This document shows, one piece after another, positions 17,050 through 27,203 of a DNA stretch of 64,000 nt. The notes under the pieces were generated by a model. It was not told where the DNA came from. It did not search any database and worked only from the letters and a program-made list of their open reading frames with translations. Position 1 is the stretch's first letter. Each line of letters starts with the position of its first letter. The position numbers and the translations under genes were made by a program. This stretch comes from DASSQJ01 sp963730165 (lineage in GTDB: Bacteria > Actinomycetota > Actinomycetes > Actinomycetales > Dermatophilaceae). The DNA lies in the NCBI GenBank assembly GCA_963730165.1, contig CAVSQS010000002.1:434001-498000 (forward strand), written 5' to 3'.

Positions 17050-18231
17050 TCAGTACGTGGCCACCGAGGGGTCGACCTGGCTCGACCAGGCCAGCACGCC
17101 TCCGGCGACGTCGACCGCATCGACGCCGCGGCCACGAAGCAGGTCCACGGCCTCGGCCGAGCGCGCACCCATCTTGCAGTAGACGTACACGCGGCCGGCG
17201 GCCCCGGGCACCCCCTCACCCGCTCGCACGCGGTCGATCGGGAGGTGCTCGGCCCCCGGGATCACCGCCACCTCGAGCTCCCCGGGCTCCCTGACGTCGA
17301 GGAGCACGAACGACTCCGCGCCCGCCTCACGACGGTCCAGCAGACCGGCCAGCTCCACCACCCCGACGGTCGGCCTCACGCCCGCGGGCCCGGGGACCTC
17401 CGGGAGGTCGCTCGGCCGGCTGGCCCAGCCCAGTGGCCGGGTCGGGTCGGCACCGGAGCCGCAGACCCGGCACCCGGGGTCGGCGCGCACCGGCACCGCG
17501 TCCCAGGTCTGGCGCAGCGCGTCGTGGACGAGGAGCCGGCCGACGAGCGCCTCCCCGGCGCCGGTGACGAGCTTGACCGCCTCGGTTGCCATGACCGAGC
17601 CGACGGCAGCGCACACCGCGCCGAGCACCCCGCCCACCGAGCACGACGGCACGGCGTCGGCGGGCGGCTCGGACGGGAACACGCACGCGTAGCAGGGCCC
17701 CTCGCCGGCCCACCACACCGACACCTGCCCGTCGAAGCGGTAGACCGACCCCCAGACGTGCGGGATGCCGAGCCGCGCGCAGGCATCGCCGACGAGGTAG
17801 CGGGTGGGGAAGTTGTCAGCGCCGTCGAGGACGAGGTCGTAGTCGGCGAGCACCGTCATCGCCGTCAGCGCGTCGAGCCGGGACCGGTGCCGCACCACGA
17901 CCGTCTCGGGGCTCACCGCGGCGACCGCCTCGGCGGCGGAGTCGACCTTGGGCCGGCCGACGTCGGCGACCCCGTGGACCACCTGCCGCTGCAGGTTGGT
18001 CACGTCGACGTCGTCGTCGTCGACGATGCCGATCGTCCCGACCCCCGCCGCCGCGAGGTAGAGGAGCACCGGGGAGCCGAGCCCGCCGGCGCCGACGACG
18101 AGGACCCGCGCCGCGCGTAGCCGACGCTGGCCGTCGGTGCCGAGACCCGGCAGCAGGAGGTGGCGGGCGTAGCGCGTCCGCTCCGAGGCCGTGAGCTCGG
18201 GACCGGGCGGCACCAGCGGGGGTCGCGCCAT
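17050..18231 (-). CDS. moeB: MoeB/ThiF-type adenylyltransferase with rhodanese domain
   Basis: 393-residue E1-like enzyme that adenylates and then thiocarboxylates a small sulfur-carrier protein (MoaD/ThiS/CysO type). The N-terminal Rossmann domain shows VLVVGAGGLGSPVLLYLAAAG, the adenylating DGADNFPTRY, and a four-cysteine zinc site (CYAC and CRVC). The C-terminal rhodanese domain has LLDVREPGE and the active-site loop VYCKMGARSAEAV with the persulfide cysteine. This is the MoeZ/MoeBR fusion. ATG 7 bases after TAGGTT. Divergent from the TetR gene, as in mycobacteria. Confidence 0.93.
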   Translation of the reverse strand: MARPPLVPPGPELTASERTRYARHLLLPGLGTDGQRRLRAARVLVVGAGGLGSPVLLYLAAAGVGTIGIVDDDDVDVTNLQRQVVHGVADVGRPKVDSAAEAVAAVSPETVVVRHRSRLDALTAMTVLADYDLVLDGADNFPTRYLVGDACARLGIPHVWGSVYRFDGQVSVWWAGEGPCYACVFPSEPPADAVPSCSVGGVLGAVCAAVGSVMATEAVKLVTGAGEALVGRLLVHDALRQTWDAVPVRADPGCRVCGSGADPTRPLGWASRPSDLPEVPGPAGVRPTVGVVELAGLLDRREAGAESFVLLDVREPGELEVAVIPGAEHLPIDRVRAGEGVPGAAGRVYVYCKMGARSAEAVDLLRGRGVDAVDVAGGVLAWSSQVDPSVATY

Positions 18232-18238
18232 GCCGGCG

Positions 18239-18244
18239 AACCTA
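18239..18244 (-). promoter_or_regulatory. -10 hexamer TAGGTT, leaderless moeB start
   Basis: Seven bases separate TAGGTT from the moeB ATG. Confidence 0.5.
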
Positions 18245-18319
18245 GCACCGGCGGTGCGGGGCGCCGCGGCACCGGGTCCCTCGTCCGTAGGATGGCCGCA
18301 CACCCGGCCCGGAGGTCCC

Positions 18320-18940
18320 ATGACGAGCACGAGCACGACCCGCAGCACCCGGATGCCGCGCAGCGAACGCCGCGCGCAGCTCCTCGACGCCGCCCAGGCG
18401 GTCTTCGTCCAGCACGGCTACCACGCCGCCGCCATGGACGAGATCGCCGACCGCGCGGGCGTCTCCAAGCCCGTGCTCTACCAGCACTTCCCGGGCAAGC
18501 TCGACCTCTACCTCGCGCTCCTCGACACCCACTGCGTCACCCTCGAGCAGCTCGTGCGGCAGGCGCTGGAGACCGGTGCCGGCGACAACGAGGTGCGGGT
18601 ACGGGCCACGATCGACGCCTACTTCGCCTTCATCACCCGGGAGGACGCCGCCTTCCGGATGGTCTTCGAGTCCGACCTGACGAGCGAGCCGCAGGTGCGC
18701 TCCCGGCTCGACGCCGTCGAGATGTCGTGCGCCGAGGCCATCGCGGAGGTCATCGCCGAGGACACCGGCGTCGACGACGAGCGCGCGCTGCTCCTCGGGT
18801 CGGCGCTCGCCGGCATGGCACAGGTGGCCGCTCGGCACTGGCTGGCCCAGGACGGCGAGGTCGGCGAGGCCGAGGCCTCCGCGCTCATCTCCGCCCTCGC
18901 GTGGCGGGGCCTGGGGTCCTTCCCCAAGGTCGGCGGCTGA
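18320..18940 (+). CDS. TetR/AcrR-family transcriptional regulator
   Basis: 206-residue one-domain regulator. The helix-turn-helix is at about residues 20-60 (AAMDEIADRAGVSKPVLYQHFPGKLDLY). The ligand-binding half is helical and contains RVRATIDAYFAFI. The ATG has a GGAGG ribosome site at 18311. Orthologous by position to Rv3208 of mycobacteria, which lies next to a DUF3107 gene as here. Effector and targets unknown. Confidence 0.92.
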   Translation: MTSTSTTRSTRMPRSERRAQLLDAAQAVFVQHGYHAAAMDEIADRAGVSKPVLYQHFPGKLDLYLALLDTHCVTLEQLVRQALETGAGDNEVRVRATIDAYFAFITREDAAFRMVFESDLTSEPQVRSRLDAVEMSCAEAIAEVIAEDTGVDDERALLLGSALAGMAQVAARHWLAQDGEVGEAEASALISALAWRGLGSFPKVGG

Positions 18941-19063
18941 GCCGAGGGCGAACACGGACCAGCGGGGGGAACGACCGGTGCCCGCGGTTGGTTAGCCTGA
19001 GCGACGAGTACCCACCGTGGCGCGGGCACCGCCCCGCACCGCCCCGAGGAAAGGTCGTACCCC

Positions 19064-19288
19064 GTGGAGGTCACCATCGGCGTGCAGAACGTCGCCCGAG
19101 AGCTGTCGGTCGAGACCGACAGCGGCGCCGAGCAGGTCGCCAAGGCGGTCGAGGCCGCCCTCGCCGACGGCGGGGTGCTGCGCCTCACCGACACCAAGGG
19201 GCGCACCATCCTCGTCCCCGGGCGGGCCATCGGCTGGATCCAGGTCGGTGAGACCGAGAAGGGCAAGGTCGGCTTCGGCGCCGCGTGA
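19064..19288 (+). CDS. DUF3107 protein (TB9.4-like), 74 aa
   Basis: Small protein of the DUF3107 family (Rv3208A/TB9.4-like), beginning MEVTIGVQNVARELSVET and ending IGWIQVGETEKGKVGFG. It looks like a compact beta-rich fold with one helix and has no catalytic motif. The GTG at 19064 has a GAGGAAAGG ribosome site. It follows the TetR gene by 123 bases containing a TAGCCT hexamer that may be its own promoter. Function unknown. Confidence 0.9.
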   Translation: MEVTIGVQNVARELSVETDSGAEQVAKAVEAALADGGVLRLTDTKGRTILVPGRAIGWIQVGETEKGKVGFGAA

Positions 19289-19483
19289 CCGCGCCTCGCC
19301 GCCGGTCCGGACCCGACCGCCCTGAAGGCCACCTGACCTGCGTCGTCGAATCTCCGTCCAATGCACGCCCGACGGCGCCCGCCGATGCGCTAGTTTCGTC
19401 ACCGCGTCCCGGAGGGGGATGCTCACCCGCCCCTGACCGGGCGCTCGACGGGACCCCAGGCGGCCCCGGTTAGGAGTCACCAC

Positions 19484-19795
19484 ATGACCGAGCTGCTCCC
19501 GATGGCGGCCGACAGCTGCGCCCCCAGTGGCGTCCTCGGCTGGGTCGGCACCATCATCTTCGGCGCGATCATCGGCGCACTCGCCCGGCTGGTCCTGCCG
19601 GGCAAGCAGAACATCAGCCTGATCATCACGATCCTGCTCGGCGTCCTCGGCGCCCTCATCGGCTACTGGCTCTCGGCACAGCTCGGGGTGTGCGCGACGA
19701 GCGGCATCGACTGGGTCCGCTGGCTGATCTCCATCGTCGTCGCCGCGATCCTCGTCGTCATCTACGGGGCGATCACCGGCCGTCGACAGGTCTGA
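19484..19795 (+). CDS. GlsB/YeaQ/YmgE-family small membrane protein
   Basis: 103-residue membrane protein of the transglycosylase-associated (GlsB/YeaQ) family, with three predicted helices: GWVGTIIFGAIIGALARLV, IITILLGVLGALIGYWL and WLISIVVAAILVVIYGAI. The LVLPGKQNI loop is a family mark. Members are induced by envelope or osmotic stress in other bacteria. TAGGAGTCACC precedes the ATG. Ends 15 bases before a terminator. Confidence 0.9.
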   Translation: MTELLPMAADSCAPSGVLGWVGTIIFGAIIGALARLVLPGKQNISLIITILLGVLGALIGYWLSAQLGVCATSGIDWVRWLISIVVAAILVVIYGAITGRRQV

Positions 19796-19810
19796 CCACC
19801 CATCGCGCGC

Positions 19811-19836
19811 GGCCCCCGTCCGACCGGACGGGGGCC
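19811..19836. terminator. Perfect 11-bp hairpin between convergent genes
   Basis: GGCCCCCGTCC with its exact complement around GACC; it can serve both the GlsB-type gene and the ferritin-like gene. Confidence 0.75.
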
Positions 19837-19888
19837 ACGTCGTCGCGTGGGGGACTCGGCCCCGCCCGGCGCAGGGGGGCGGACGCCC

Positions 19889-20557
19889 TCAGGCCGACAG
19901 GCCGAGGCGGGCCATCCGGACCTGGTGGTTGTCGGTCAGGCGGGCGAACATCCGGCCGATCTCGGCGAGGTCCATGCCCCCGCCGACGAGCAGGGCCGAC
20001 ATCGCGTCGCGCTCCACGGCCACCGCCTGGGCCTGGGAGAGCGCCTCGCCCATGAGCCGTCGGCCCCAGAGGGCGAGCCGGCCCGCCGCGGAGGCATCGG
20101 TGCGGAGCGCGTCGCGGACGATCTGCACGACGAACTCGGCCTGGCCCTCGTCGTCGAGCGCGGCGTTCATCACCTCGCGGGTCTCCGGCTCGACGAACGT
20201 GGACACCTCACGGTAGAAGTCCTTCGCGATGCCGTCGCCGACGTAGGCCTTGACGAGGCCCTCCAGCCACCCCCGGGGCCGGGTCCGCTCGTGGAAGGCC
20301 GCGAAGGGGGCGACGAACGGCTGCATCGCCTCCTCGGGATCGATCCCGAGGGAACGCAGGTGGTCGACGAGCAGCGAGTACTGCACGTACTCGGTGTTCG
20401 CGAGGCCGGCCATCCGAGACTTCAGCGAGAGGGTCGGCGCCAGGTCGGAGTCGACCGCCATCCGCAGGAACGCGGTCAGCTCGCCGTAGGCGAGCACCCC
20501 CAGCAGATCGGTGACGGCGGCTCGGTACTCGGGGTCGGTGAGCGTGGTCTGCGCCAT
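19889..20557 (-). CDS. Ferritin-like fold protein (Rv3210c type)
   Basis: 222-residue all-helical protein with a ferritin-like/MiaE-like fold in actinobacteria. Potential metal ligands are in GVLAYGELTAFLRM, ANTEYVQYSLLVDHL and FYREV, spaced as E...ExxH-type helices. Function unproven. The position beside a DEAD helicase is the same as in mycobacteria. ATG 8 bases after TAGGCT. Confidence 0.85.
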   Translation of the reverse strand: MAQTTLTDPEYRAAVTDLLGVLAYGELTAFLRMAVDSDLAPTLSLKSRMAGLANTEYVQYSLLVDHLRSLGIDPEEAMQPFVAPFAAFHERTRPRGWLEGLVKAYVGDGIAKDFYREVSTFVEPETREVMNAALDDEGQAEFVVQIVRDALRTDASAAGRLALWGRRLMGEALSQAQAVAVERDAMSALLVGGGMDLAEIGRMFARLTDNHQVRMARLGLSA

Positions 20558-20565
20558 GCCTTCGG

Positions 20566-20571
20566 AGCCTA
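20566..20571 (-). promoter_or_regulatory. -10 hexamer TAGGCT, leaderless ferritin-like gene
   Basis: Eight bases separate TAGGCT from the ATG. Confidence 0.5.
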
Positions 20572-20735
20572 ACGGTAGGATGGCGAACGTCCACGGTGCC
20601 CGGTCGGCACGAACGTGAGTGACTCTGACGGGTGGGGCGCGCCGCGACCACGCAGCCTCCCGCCCCTGGTAATCCCCGATCGGCCCGCAGCCTTGTGCTG
20701 GCGCCCTGCCGCGCCCGCCGACCGGAAGAGAGCCC

Positions 20736-22241
<1,506 letters not shown>

Positions 22242-22254
22242 GCGCCCGGCGAGG

Positions 22255-22291
22255 GCGAGCGCGCCACCCGCACCGCGGGCGGCGCGCTCGC
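22255..22291 (+). terminator. 17-bp hairpin after the helicase gene
   Basis: Seventeen-base arms with a single A/C mismatch around a 3-base loop, 14 bases after the helicase stop. Confidence 0.75.
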
Positions 22292-22323
22292 GTCCACCGG
22301 GGGGCATTCGGTCCACGCACGGC

Positions 22324-22353
22324 CATGACGGATGTCATGTGTGCACCGGTGCA
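22324..22353 (+). promoter_or_regulatory. Two palindromes upstream of the permease gene
   Basis: CATGAC-GGAT-GTCATG (22324-22339) and TGCACCGGTGCA (22342-22353) lie 45-74 bases before the permease ATG. Either could be an operator; no regulator gene is adjacent and no binding protein can be named. Confidence 0.35.
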
Positions 22354-22397
22354 ACCAGTGGCTCACTGGAGGGGTTCCCGCACCGGGGAGGTCCCGC

Positions 22398-24065
22398 ATG
22401 TCAGCACCCACCGTCACGCCGACGCCCGCCGGCGAGGAGAGCCGTCACGACCTGAGACGCCACGTGGGGAGGGTGGGACTGCTCTTCGCGAGCATCGGCT
22501 CGATCATCGGTTCGGGCTGGCTGTTCGGGGCGATGAACGCCGCCCAGACCGCCGGTCCCGCCGCCATCTTCTCGTGGGCGATGGGCGGCGTGATGATCCT
22601 CTTCATCGGGCTGTGCTACGCCGAGCTGGGCACGATGTTCCCGCTCTCCGGGGGCGTCGTGCGGTTCCCCCACATCTCCTTCGGGTCGACGGCCAGCTTC
22701 ATGACCGGCTGGATCACCTGGGTCGCGGCCATGTCCGTCGCCCCCATCGAGGTCGAGGGGGCCCTCCAGTACGCGACGAAGTACGCGCCGTTCACCCAGA
22801 AGGAGACGCTCACCGACGGCAGCACGGTCCACACGCTCACCGGCCTCGGCCTGGTCACCGCGGTCATCCTCATGGCCGTCTTCGTCGTCATCAACTACAT
22901 CGGCGTGCGGTGGTTCGCGCGGATCAACAACGTGCTCGTCTGGTGGAAGCTCGCCATCATCACCATCGTCATCGTCGCGTTCCTCCTCACCTCCTTCCAG
23001 GCCGGCAACTTCACCTCGCAGGGCTTCCGACCCGCCGGCTGGCACGGCGTCTTCACGGCGATCGCGACGTCGGGCATCGTCTTCTCCTACCTCGGGTTCA
23101 GGCAGGGGATCGAGCTCGCGGGGGAGACCGACAACCCGCGCCGCAACGTGCCCCTCGCCGTCATCGGCTCGGTGCTCATCACGGGAGTCATCTACGTCCT
23201 GCTCCAGGTCGCCTTCATCGGCGCGCTGCGCCCGCAGGACTTCGCGGGTGGCTGGTCGACGGTGAGCTTCACCGACGACTTCGGCCCGCTCGCGGCGGTC
23301 GCCACCTTCCTCGGTATCACCTGGCTCGCGGTGCTGCTCTACATCGACGCGGTGATCTCCCCCACCGACACCGGGCTCATCTACATCACGGTCACGGCCC
23401 GCCTCTCCTACGCGATGGCCCGCAACGGCAACGCCCCGCAGGCCCTCAGCCGCACGACCGACCGTGGGGTGCCGCTGGTGAGCATGGTCGTCGCCTTCTT
23501 CGTGGGGCTGGTCCTCTTCCTCCCCTTCCCGAGCTGGCAGCAGCTCGTCGGGTTCATCACCTCGGCGACGGTGCTGTCCTTCGGGTCCGGCCCGCTCGCC
23601 GTCGCGGCCCTGCGTCGGCAGTTGCCCGACCGCGAGCGCCCGTTCCGGGTGCCGGGTGGGCACGTCATCCCGTTCCTCGCGTTCTGGTGCTCCAACCTCA
23701 TCGTCTACTGGACCGGCTGGGCCACCGACTCCAAGCTCTTCATGGCCGTCGCGATCGGGGTCGTGCTGCTCGGGGTCACGTACGTCGTGCACCAGCGTCG
23801 CGGCGAGCCGTACGACTGGGCCTGGCGCGGGGGCTCCTGGTACCTGCCCTGGCTCGTCGGGCTGGCCATCATCTCGTGGCTCGGTGACTACGGCGGTGGA
23901 GTCGGGCTGCTCCACTTCGACTCGGCCTTCCCGGTCACGTTCGTCTTCAGCGCGCTCATCTACTGGATGGCCTACGCGGTCCGCCTCTCCCCGGCGGCCG
24001 TCGAGGCCAACGCCGAGCACAGCGCGCGCGAGGCCGCCATCGAGGACGAGCTCGTCCCGAACTGA
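22398..24065 (+). CDS. APC-superfamily amino-acid permease
   Basis: 555-residue transporter with about 12 hydrophobic helices. The first contains the unwound GSIIGSGWLFG motif that binds the substrate amino and carboxyl groups in APC proteins. FRQGIELAGETDNPRRNVP is the conserved loop after helix 6. The closest style is the YveA-like aspartate:proton symporter group, but substrate cannot be read from sequence. ATG with GGGGAGG ribosome site. Monocistronic by context: terminator before, convergent ParA gene after. Confidence 0.88.
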   Translation: MSAPTVTPTPAGEESRHDLRRHVGRVGLLFASIGSIIGSGWLFGAMNAAQTAGPAAIFSWAMGGVMILFIGLCYAELGTMFPLSGGVVRFPHISFGSTASFMTGWITWVAAMSVAPIEVEGALQYATKYAPFTQKETLTDGSTVHTLTGLGLVTAVILMAVFVVINYIGVRWFARINNVLVWWKLAIITIVIVAFLLTSFQAGNFTSQGFRPAGWHGVFTAIATSGIVFSYLGFRQGIELAGETDNPRRNVPLAVIGSVLITGVIYVLLQVAFIGALRPQDFAGGWSTVSFTDDFGPLAAVATFLGITWLAVLLYIDAVISPTDTGLIYITVTARLSYAMARNGNAPQALSRTTDRGVPLVSMVVAFFVGLVLFLPFPSWQQLVGFITSATVLSFGSGPLAVAALRRQLPDRERPFRVPGGHVIPFLAFWCSNLIVYWTGWATDSKLFMAVAIGVVLLGVTYVVHQRRGEPYDWAWRGGSWYLPWLVGLAIISWLGDYGGGVGLLHFDSAFPVTFVFSALIYWMAYAVRLSPAAVEANAEHSAREAAIEDELVPN

Positions 24066-24079
24066 CCCGTCAGCCTCCG

Positions 24080-24114
24080 GGGCCGCGGCACGACGACGAG
24101 GTCGGCCGCGGCCC
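24080..24114. terminator. Possible 9-bp hairpin between permease and ParA genes
   Basis: GGGCCGCGG and CCGCGGCCC separated by 17 bases, in a 115-base gap between convergent genes. Confidence 0.4.
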
Positions 24115-24180
24115 TGGTCGTGCGCCCGCCGAGCGCCGCCCGGCACCGGCGGGCCGGAGCGCGGTCACCGGCGTGGCCCC

Positions 24181-24954
24181 TCAGATCTGCTCGAGCAGCG
24201 TCGCGGCCACCTCGCGGTAGGCCCTGGCCCCCTTCGAGGATCGCGCCGTCGTGAGGATCGAGCGACCGACGGCCGGCGCCTCGGCGAACCGGACCGTCTT
24301 GGGGATGGGCGGCATGAGCACCGGGAGGCCGTAGCGATCTCCGACGTCCTCGAGGACCTCGCGCGAGTGCGTGCTGCGACCGTCGTAGAGCGTCGGGAGG
24401 ATGCCGAGCACCTTGAGCTTCTTGTTGAGGATCCTCCGCACGTCGCGGACCGTGTCGAGCAGCTGGCCCACTCCCCGGTGGCTCAGCATCTCGGCGGGCA
24501 TCGGGACCACGAGCCCCTGGGCGGCGGTCAGCGCGTTGAGCGTGAGCACGCCGAGGCTCGGCGAGCAGTCGAGGAGGATGACGTCGTACTCACGACGCAC
24601 CGGCTCGAGAGCCGTCTGGAGGGCGTACTCGCGGGCCGGGCGCGAGAGCAGGATCGCCTCGGCGCCGGCGAGCTCGATCGAGCTCGGCACGAGGTCGACC
24701 CCCTCGTCGCACGCCACGACGACGTCGGCGAGGTCACCACCGCCGACGAGGACGTCGTGGATCGATCGCTCGACGGCGTCGGGGTCGACGCCGAGGCTGA
24801 AGGTGAGGCACGCCTGCGGGTCGAGGTCGACGAGCAGGACCCGCCGTCCGGCCTCGGCGAAGGCGGCGCCGAGCGACGCCACGGACGTCGTCTTGGCGAC
24901 GCCGCCCTTCTGGTTCGCGAGAGCGATGATCGTCGCCTTGCGCTTGGGGGCCAT
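24181..24954 (-). CDS. ParA/Soj-like ATPase, orphan
   Basis: 257-residue deviant-Walker ATPase: NQKGGVAKTT near the N-terminus with both signature lysines, VLLVDLDPQA (A') and VILLDCSPSLG (B). ParA proteins normally position DNA or protein cargo with a ParB partner. No parB or parS lies in this window, and a ParA-like gene at this place (Rv3213c type) is separate from the chromosomal parAB locus. A GAAAGG site precedes the ATG. Cargo unknown. Confidence 0.9.
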   Translation of the reverse strand: MAPKRKATIIALANQKGGVAKTTSVASLGAAFAEAGRRVLLVDLDPQACLTFSLGVDPDAVERSIHDVLVGGGDLADVVVACDEGVDLVPSSIELAGAEAILLSRPAREYALQTALEPVRREYDVILLDCSPSLGVLTLNALTAAQGLVVPMPAEMLSHRGVGQLLDTVRDVRRILNKKLKVLGILPTLYDGRSTHSREVLEDVGDRYGLPVLMPPIPKTVRFAEAPAVGRSILTTARSSKGARAYREVAATLLEQI

Positions 24955-25002
24955 GCGGCCTGCCTTTCGGAACCGGGCCTTCGGGTCGGAGCCGATTCTT
25001 CC

Positions 25003-25911
25003 TCACCGTGCCCCGGCACGCCCTCCCCGGGTCAGCACGAAGCGGCGGAAGGCCTCCGCCGAGGGCAGGAGCGGGCGCCCCTCGGCCCAGGCCAGGCCGA
25101 CCTCGCGCCGGGCGCCGCGGTCGGCGAGGGCGAGCAACCGGGTCCGGGCGAAGGTGGTCGGGACGGGGAGTCCCTGTGCCGGGACGACCGAGACCCCCAG
25201 CCCGGCGGCGACGAAGCCCCGGACCGTCGGCAGGTCGTCGGCCTCGTAGGCGACGTGCGGCTCGACACCCGCGGCCCGGCACAGCTCGAGGACCTGCTCG
25301 CGCATCCGCGACGGGGCGCTGCGCAGGACGAACGGCTCGTCGGCCAGATCGGCGAGGGAGACCTCGTCCCGGTCGGCCAGGCGGTGCCGCACGGGTACCG
25401 CGAGGACGAGCGGCTCCTCGAGGACCAGGTTCCACCCCACGTCCCGGCCGTGCACCCGGTGAGCCGTGAGCTCCAGGTCGGCCCGACCGGAGGTGAGCTC
25501 ACGCGAGGCCCGACCCTCCTCCCCGACCGAGGTGCGGGTGAGGAGCACGCGGACCCGGGGACGCTCCTGCCGGAAGGCGCCCACGAGCCCGGGGACCAGC
25601 CACGACCCGAGGCTCAGGGGAAAGGCCAGGCTCACCACCCCGCTGTCGGGGTCGAGCAGCGAGCTGACCGCCGCAAGGCCGTCGTCGAGGTCGTTGACGA
25701 GGGCGTCGACATGCCGCTTGAAGGCGGCACCGGCGTGGGTCATCCGCAGCACCCTGCCCGAACGGCGCAGCAGCGGTGTGCCGACCTCCCCCTCGAGGCG
25801 GGCGAGCGCACGGGAGACCCCTGACTGGCTGACGCCGAACACGTCGCTGACCTCGGTGACGGTGTAGCCGTCGGCCACGAGCTGGAACCAGCGGAGCGCA
25901 TCGGTGTCCAT
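25003..25911 (-). CDS. LysR-family transcriptional regulator
   Basis: 302-residue LysR-type regulator. The N-terminal winged helix reads LRWFQLVADGYTVTEVSDVFGVSQSGVSRALARLE; the periplasmic-binding-like effector domain ends with LPSAEAFRRFVL. The ATG at 25911 is chosen because TATTGT ends 7 bases upstream (leaderless); an ATG two codons earlier is less consistent with it. Divergent from a short gene at 25988, the classical LysR arrangement. Effector unknown. Confidence 0.88.
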   Translation of the reverse strand: MDTDALRWFQLVADGYTVTEVSDVFGVSQSGVSRALARLEGEVGTPLLRRSGRVLRMTHAGAAFKRHVDALVNDLDDGLAAVSSLLDPDSGVVSLAFPLSLGSWLVPGLVGAFRQERPRVRVLLTRTSVGEEGRASRELTSGRADLELTAHRVHGRDVGWNLVLEEPLVLAVPVRHRLADRDEVSLADLADEPFVLRSAPSRMREQVLELCRAAGVEPHVAYEADDLPTVRGFVAAGLGVSVVPAQGLPVPTTFARTRLLALADRGARREVGLAWAEGRPLLPSAEAFRRFVLTRGGRAGAR

Positions 25912-25918
25912 ATTCATG

Positions 25919-25924
25919 ACAATA
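25919..25924 (-). promoter_or_regulatory. -10 hexamer TATTGT of the LysR gene
   Basis: TATTGT on the minus strand ends 7 bases before the ATG. It lies within a 76-base divergent intergenic region that also holds TTGTCC (plus strand), so a LysR operator here would control both directions. Confidence 0.45.
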
Positions 25925-25987
25925 GTGCATTCCAGACTTGTCCCGTTTTCATTGGACGCATGTGATGGGCGCTCGCACACTGGAGTC

Positions 25988-26251
25988 ATGACGACCACCA
26001 CGCTCTGGACCACCGTCCGCGACGAGCTGCGCGAGCGGCGTGAGGCCATGGCACACGAGCGCGCGCTGCGCGCCGAGCTCGCCCACTACTCGACGCCGGA
26101 GGAGGTCGAGGACCTCCTCGCCGCCGTCGGGCGGGTCCCGGCCGACGATGCCGCTGCCACCGACGCCGCACTCATCGAGCGGATCCTCCAGGACAACCTC
26201 GCCGAGCACTACGCCCACCGCGGTGCGCGCGGCCACGCCGTCGGCTTCTGA
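25988..26251 (+). CDS. Hypothetical 87-aa protein divergent from LysR gene
   Basis: Begins MTTTTLWTTVRDELRERREAMA and contains YSTPEEVEDLLAAVGR and RILQDNLAEHYAHRG. Charged, helical, no transmembrane segment or metal motif. A weak TGGAG site precedes the ATG. Likely the target gene of the divergent LysR regulator by position only. I do not recognise a named family. Confidence 0.65.
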   Translation: MTTTTLWTTVRDELRERREAMAHERALRAELAHYSTPEEVEDLLAAVGRVPADDAAATDAALIERILQDNLAEHYAHRGARGHAVGF

Positions 26252-26278
26252 CCGCCTCGGCGACCCCCCGGGACGCTG

Positions 26279-27127
26279 TCAGTCGTCCTCGAGGGCGGCC
26301 CAGTCGGACTTCTCGGGTGCGGCCGCCCGGCCCTCCGGGCAGTGCGCCCGCAGGTCGCACCAGCCGCACAGCGGGCCGGTGCGCGCCGGGAACAGCTCCG
26401 AGGCCGTGCCCCGCTTCGCGTGGTCGGCGTCGGCCCGGCGGGCGTCACGCATGATCGAGCGGGCCTGCTCCACCTTGCGGGCCAGCGACTCGGGCGTGTG
26501 CTCGTGGGCGGCGACGGCGCCGGTGGGGACGTGGTGGAGCTCGACCCGCCGCACCGGCCGGCGGAACATCTTCCACACCGCGGCGGCGTACAACGCCAGC
26601 GGCAGCGACGTGCGCGCGTCGTCGTCGGTGGGCACGTGGCGCGAGGTCTTGTAGTCGACGACGACGATCTCGCCGTCGCGCTCGTCGAGGCGGTCGACGC
26701 GGCCGGTGACGCGCAGGTCTGCGCTGACGAAGGACACCGTGCGCTCGATCCCGACCGGCCGTTGCCCCAGGCGCCCTGCCCCGAGGTAGGCCGCAACAGC
26801 CGCACGCATCCGCTCGCGCCACCGCCGCGACTGCTCGCGGTCGCGGAAGCCGACCTCGATCCACGCCTGGTCCACGAGTCGGGCTCCCGCCTCGGGCGAG
26901 GGGTCGGGCAGGTCCCAGACGTCGCGCAGCGCGTTGTGCACGGCGATGCCGAGCGAGGTGTGCGCGCGCTGCGGACGGCGCTCCGGAGCGGGGCGGTCGA
27001 GGTACTGCATCCGGTACCGCCGGGGACAGTCGAGGAAGGTGAGCAGCCTGCTCGGGCTGCCGCCCCACAGGGGGTCGGGCATGCCGGGCAGGGCCGCTTG
27101 GGCCGAGTCGCTCCCCACCGACGTCAT
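26279..27127 (-). CDS. RecB-like PD-(D/E)XK exonuclease domain protein
   Basis: 282-residue stand-alone RecB-family nuclease. Core motifs are GIAVHNALRDV, TGRVDRLDERDGEIVVVDYKT (GxxD and DxK catalytic residues) and QARSIM. Four cysteines (DCPRRY near the start, CGWCDLRAHC near the end) form the AddB-like iron-sulfur site that staples the domain. ATG 6 bases after TACGGT. It is the third nuclease of this class in the window besides AdnA and AdnB. Possible role in DNA end processing; partner helicase not evident. Confidence 0.88.
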   Translation of the reverse strand: MTSVGSDSAQAALPGMPDPLWGGSPSRLLTFLDCPRRYRMQYLDRPAPERRPQRAHTSLGIAVHNALRDVWDLPDPSPEAGARLVDQAWIEVGFRDREQSRRWRERMRAAVAAYLGAGRLGQRPVGIERTVSFVSADLRVTGRVDRLDERDGEIVVVDYKTSRHVPTDDDARTSLPLALYAAAVWKMFRRPVRRVELHHVPTGAVAAHEHTPESLARKVEQARSIMRDARRADADHAKRGTASELFPARTGPLCGWCDLRAHCPEGRAAAPEKSDWAALEDD

Positions 27128-27133
27128 CCCCCG

Positions 27134-27139
27134 ACCGTA
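27134..27139 (-). promoter_or_regulatory. -10 hexamer TACGGT of the RecB-like gene
   Basis: Six bases separate TACGGT from the ATG at 27127. Confidence 0.5.
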
Positions 27140-27203
27140 GCGGCCCACACCGACGCTCACCCGCGCCCTCCCCAGGACGCGCCGCGGGTGACACACTGCC
27201 CGG

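Noticed and set aside
19064..19288. Cobalamin riboswitch upstream of corrinoid genes
   Set aside because: Searched by eye in the 30.8-31.0 kb, 37.63-37.74 kb and 40.0-40.2 kb gaps; they are too short and lack the B12-box-like core. The DUF3107 region also shows none.
24181..24954. Chromosome partition (parAB) locus or replication origin
   Set aside because: No parB, parS-like palindromes, dnaA, dnaN or DnaA boxes seen nearby; the gene is an isolated ParA-like ATPase.
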